Program-made: the position numbers and the translations under genes
Assembly: GCA_021792315.1 (NCBI GenBank)
Contig: JAJYUX010000016.1
Span: 9,199 to 23,868 of the forward strand
DNA length: 14,670 bases
Origin: an archaeon
GTDB taxonomy: Archaea; Thermoproteota; Nitrososphaeria; Nitrososphaerales; CADDZS01
Direction: 5' to 3'
Notes under the pieces: generated by a model
What the model was told of the DNA's origin: nothing
The model's database searches: none
The model's input: the letters and a program-made list of their open reading frames with translations, nothing else
Shown here: piece by piece, positions 13,089 through 14,670 of the stretch
How the letters are laid out: the number at the start of each line of letters is the position of its first letter
How positions within the stretch are numbered: position 1 is the stretch's first letter

Positions 13089-14597
13089 ATGGTAGCAGTG
13101 GATGAACAGAGACCAGAGCCGATGCCAAGTCAGGCCTCAAATGGACGGGCATTCGATCGTAAGTACGCAAACAGAACTCTTGTCATTTTTGCGGTCCTTT
13201 CGGCGACTGTTATGTACGTAGAGATAATGTTGACTCCATCTCTTCCCAGGATCTCGCTCGATTACAAGATCGACGCCGCGCAGGCTAGTCTCATTCTGTC
13301 GCTCTATACCGTATTCGGCACGGCGATAAATCCGATCGTTGGAAAACTCGGCGACATCTATGGAAAGAAGAAGATCTTGATGTACGTATTGACGGCATAC
13401 ACCGCTATGGTCACTCTCACTTCATTCGCTCCAAACTATACCGTTCTTTTGATATCTAGGACTTTTCAGGGAGTTGGATTGGGCATCTTCCCTCTGGCAT
13501 TCAGTCTAGTCAGGGAGCAATTCCCGCGTGACTTGATTCCCAGGGCTCAGGGCATGGTAAGTGCCATGTTCGGCGCAGGATTGGCATTAGGTCTTCCAAT
13601 CGGAGCCTTGGTCGCAAACACTTGGGGTTGGCAGGCCAACTATCACATTGCAACGCCTTTTATAATTGGTCTCACAATCATCTCGTTTATAGCTGTAAGA
13701 GAATCGGTGTACAGGAATCCCGAAGCGAAGATGGATTACGTTGGCGCAACGATTCTGGGTGGTGCCCTGGCTTTGATTGTGCTGGGTCTTTCAGAAGGTG
13801 CAAACTGGGGGTGGTATTCAAGACCCGTTCTTAGCATGTTGATAATTGGAGCAGTGCTTTTCGTACCGCTCGTTATGGCTGAAAGAAGAATCTCTCATCC
13901 ATTGCTTGACTTTAAGCAGCTCGCTGAGAGAAACGTCCTTGTTTCAAATGTTGTCGGAGCAATAGTTGGTATCGGCATGCTTCTCACTTTCCAGTCAATC
14001 GTGTATCAGCTTGAAAACCCTGCTCCGTCAGGTTTCGGCTTTGATATTTTCACAGGAGGGCTGTACCTATTGCCAATGGCAATTACAATGTTGGTGATAA
14101 TGATGCCCGTGGGGATGATGATACCTAAAGTGGGAACAAAGCCCTTCATTTTCGCTGGCGGCATTATAGGATCGCTTGGATTCCTTCTTTTGTCTACTGC
14201 AACCAAATCCATACAGATTCCAGAGTTCATGATTGTCGCTTCGATAGGGATGGCTATGCTGATGGCCTCAATACAGAACCTATTGGTTCTTAGTGTAAAG
14301 CCACAAGAAATGGGACTGGCTACAGCCATGAATACCGTATTCAGGAATGTCGGTAGCAGTCTCGGTGCCCCGATTGCAGGTTCGATACTCTCCACATTCA
14401 CGGTGATGATATCGCTCGGACCGCTTGGCCTTCAGCCTTTTCCAACTCATACGGCCTACGTGTATTCATATTACGTAGCAGCGATCGCGTTTGCTCTTGC
14501 ATTCGTTGCAGCTTTGTTTGCTCACGAAGTGATGGGGAAGAGAGCAAAAGCGAAATACGTCAATGTCATGAGTACATCTAACGGCAATGGCAAGTAA
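13089..14597 (+). CDS. MFS exporter, DHA2 (EmrB/QacA) type
   Basis: A 502-residue proton-coupled multidrug exporter, the usual length for the 14-helix DHA2 group. Seen: TPSLPRISLDYKID after helix 1, motif A GKLGDIYGKKK between helices 2 and 3, RTFQGVGLGIFPLAFSLVRE, and the antiporter motif C region GAGLALGLPIGALV. A hydrophilic 28-residue N-terminus and a short basic C-terminal tail flank the membrane part. ATG 13089 lies nine bases after the permease stop with no room for a promoter, so this is the last gene of the PadR operon. Substrates are not predictable; amphipathic toxins are typical. The operon thus encodes two exporters with different energy sources. Confidence 0.92.
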   Translation: MVAVDEQRPEPMPSQASNGRAFDRKYANRTLVIFAVLSATVMYVEIMLTPSLPRISLDYKIDAAQASLILSLYTVFGTAINPIVGKLGDIYGKKKILMYVLTAYTAMVTLTSFAPNYTVLLISRTFQGVGLGIFPLAFSLVREQFPRDLIPRAQGMVSAMFGAGLALGLPIGALVANTWGWQANYHIATPFIIGLTIISFIAVRESVYRNPEAKMDYVGATILGGALALIVLGLSEGANWGWYSRPVLSMLIIGAVLFVPLVMAERRISHPLLDFKQLAERNVLVSNVVGAIVGIGMLLTFQSIVYQLENPAPSGFGFDIFTGGLYLLPMAITMLVIMMPVGMMIPKVGTKPFIFAGGIIGSLGFLLLSTATKSIQIPEFMIVASIGMAMLMASIQNLLVLSVKPQEMGLATAMNTVFRNVGSSLGAPIAGSILSTFTVMISLGPLGLQPFPTHTAYVYSYYVAAIAFALAFVAALFAHEVMGKRAKAKYVNVMSTSNGNGK

Positions 14598-14620
14598 AAT
14601 CTATGCTCCCATGTGCCTTT

Positions 14621-14633
14621 GAAGGGTACCTTC
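14621..14633. terminator. Short hairpin GAAGG-GTA-CCTTC after the MFS gene
   Basis: Perfect 5-bp arms with a three-base loop lie 24 bases after the MFS stop. No T tract follows directly, so a terminator role is weak. The last 37 bases of the window show nothing further. Confidence 0.2.
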
Positions 14634-14670
14634 TTGCTGCGACGTAGCCAACTCTTTGTCCCTGCAAATG

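Overview
The window looks like a piece of an archaeal chromosome, most probably a soil or sediment relative of the Nitrososphaeria (Thaumarchaeota). The evidence is indirect. TATA-like boxes sit about 24-29 bases upstream of many start codons, as in leaderless archaeal transcripts. There are several tiny zinc-ribbon and lysine-rich proteins, one protein of an F420-binding family, and a Sulfolobus-like malate synthase fragment. No rRNA or tRNA gene was found, so lineage is inference only.

Layout: (1) 1-2217 holds the 3' end of a probable malate synthase (+) and a convergent alpha/beta hydrolase (-). (2) 2218-5557 is a low-density stretch. Its best gene is a 69-aa CxxC...CxxC zinc-ribbon protein. 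Around it are several very short ORFs (a 45-aa zinc finger, a 59-aa Cys-rich protein, a 75-aa coiled coil, a 39-aa basic peptide, a 64-aa ORF) and fragments that look like decayed or frameshifted genes. (3) 5558-6469 is a ferritin-like/VIT-type iron transporter fusion. (4) 9791-6566, minus strand, carries a dienelactone-hydrolase-like protein, a DUF6295-type protein and a large GMC oxidoreductase of the long-chain alcohol oxidase type. (5) 9918-10334 is a PPOX-class, probably F420-dependent, protein transcribed divergently from that cluster. (6) 10494-14597 is a compact operon: PadR regulator, DrrA-like ABC ATPase, ABC-2 permease, DHA2-type MFS exporter.

Inferred physiology: the alcohol oxidase, two alpha/beta hydrolases and malate synthase fit a heterotroph that oxidises long-chain or cyclic organic compounds and recovers carbon through the glyoxylate shunt. 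The PadR operon would answer toxic hydrophobic compounds by pairing an ATP-driven and a proton-driven exporter. The iron transporter is probably independent.

Nothing seen is a clear CRISPR, transposon, prophage or toxin-antitoxin system. The most unusual material is the small-ORF region at 2.2-5.5 kb.
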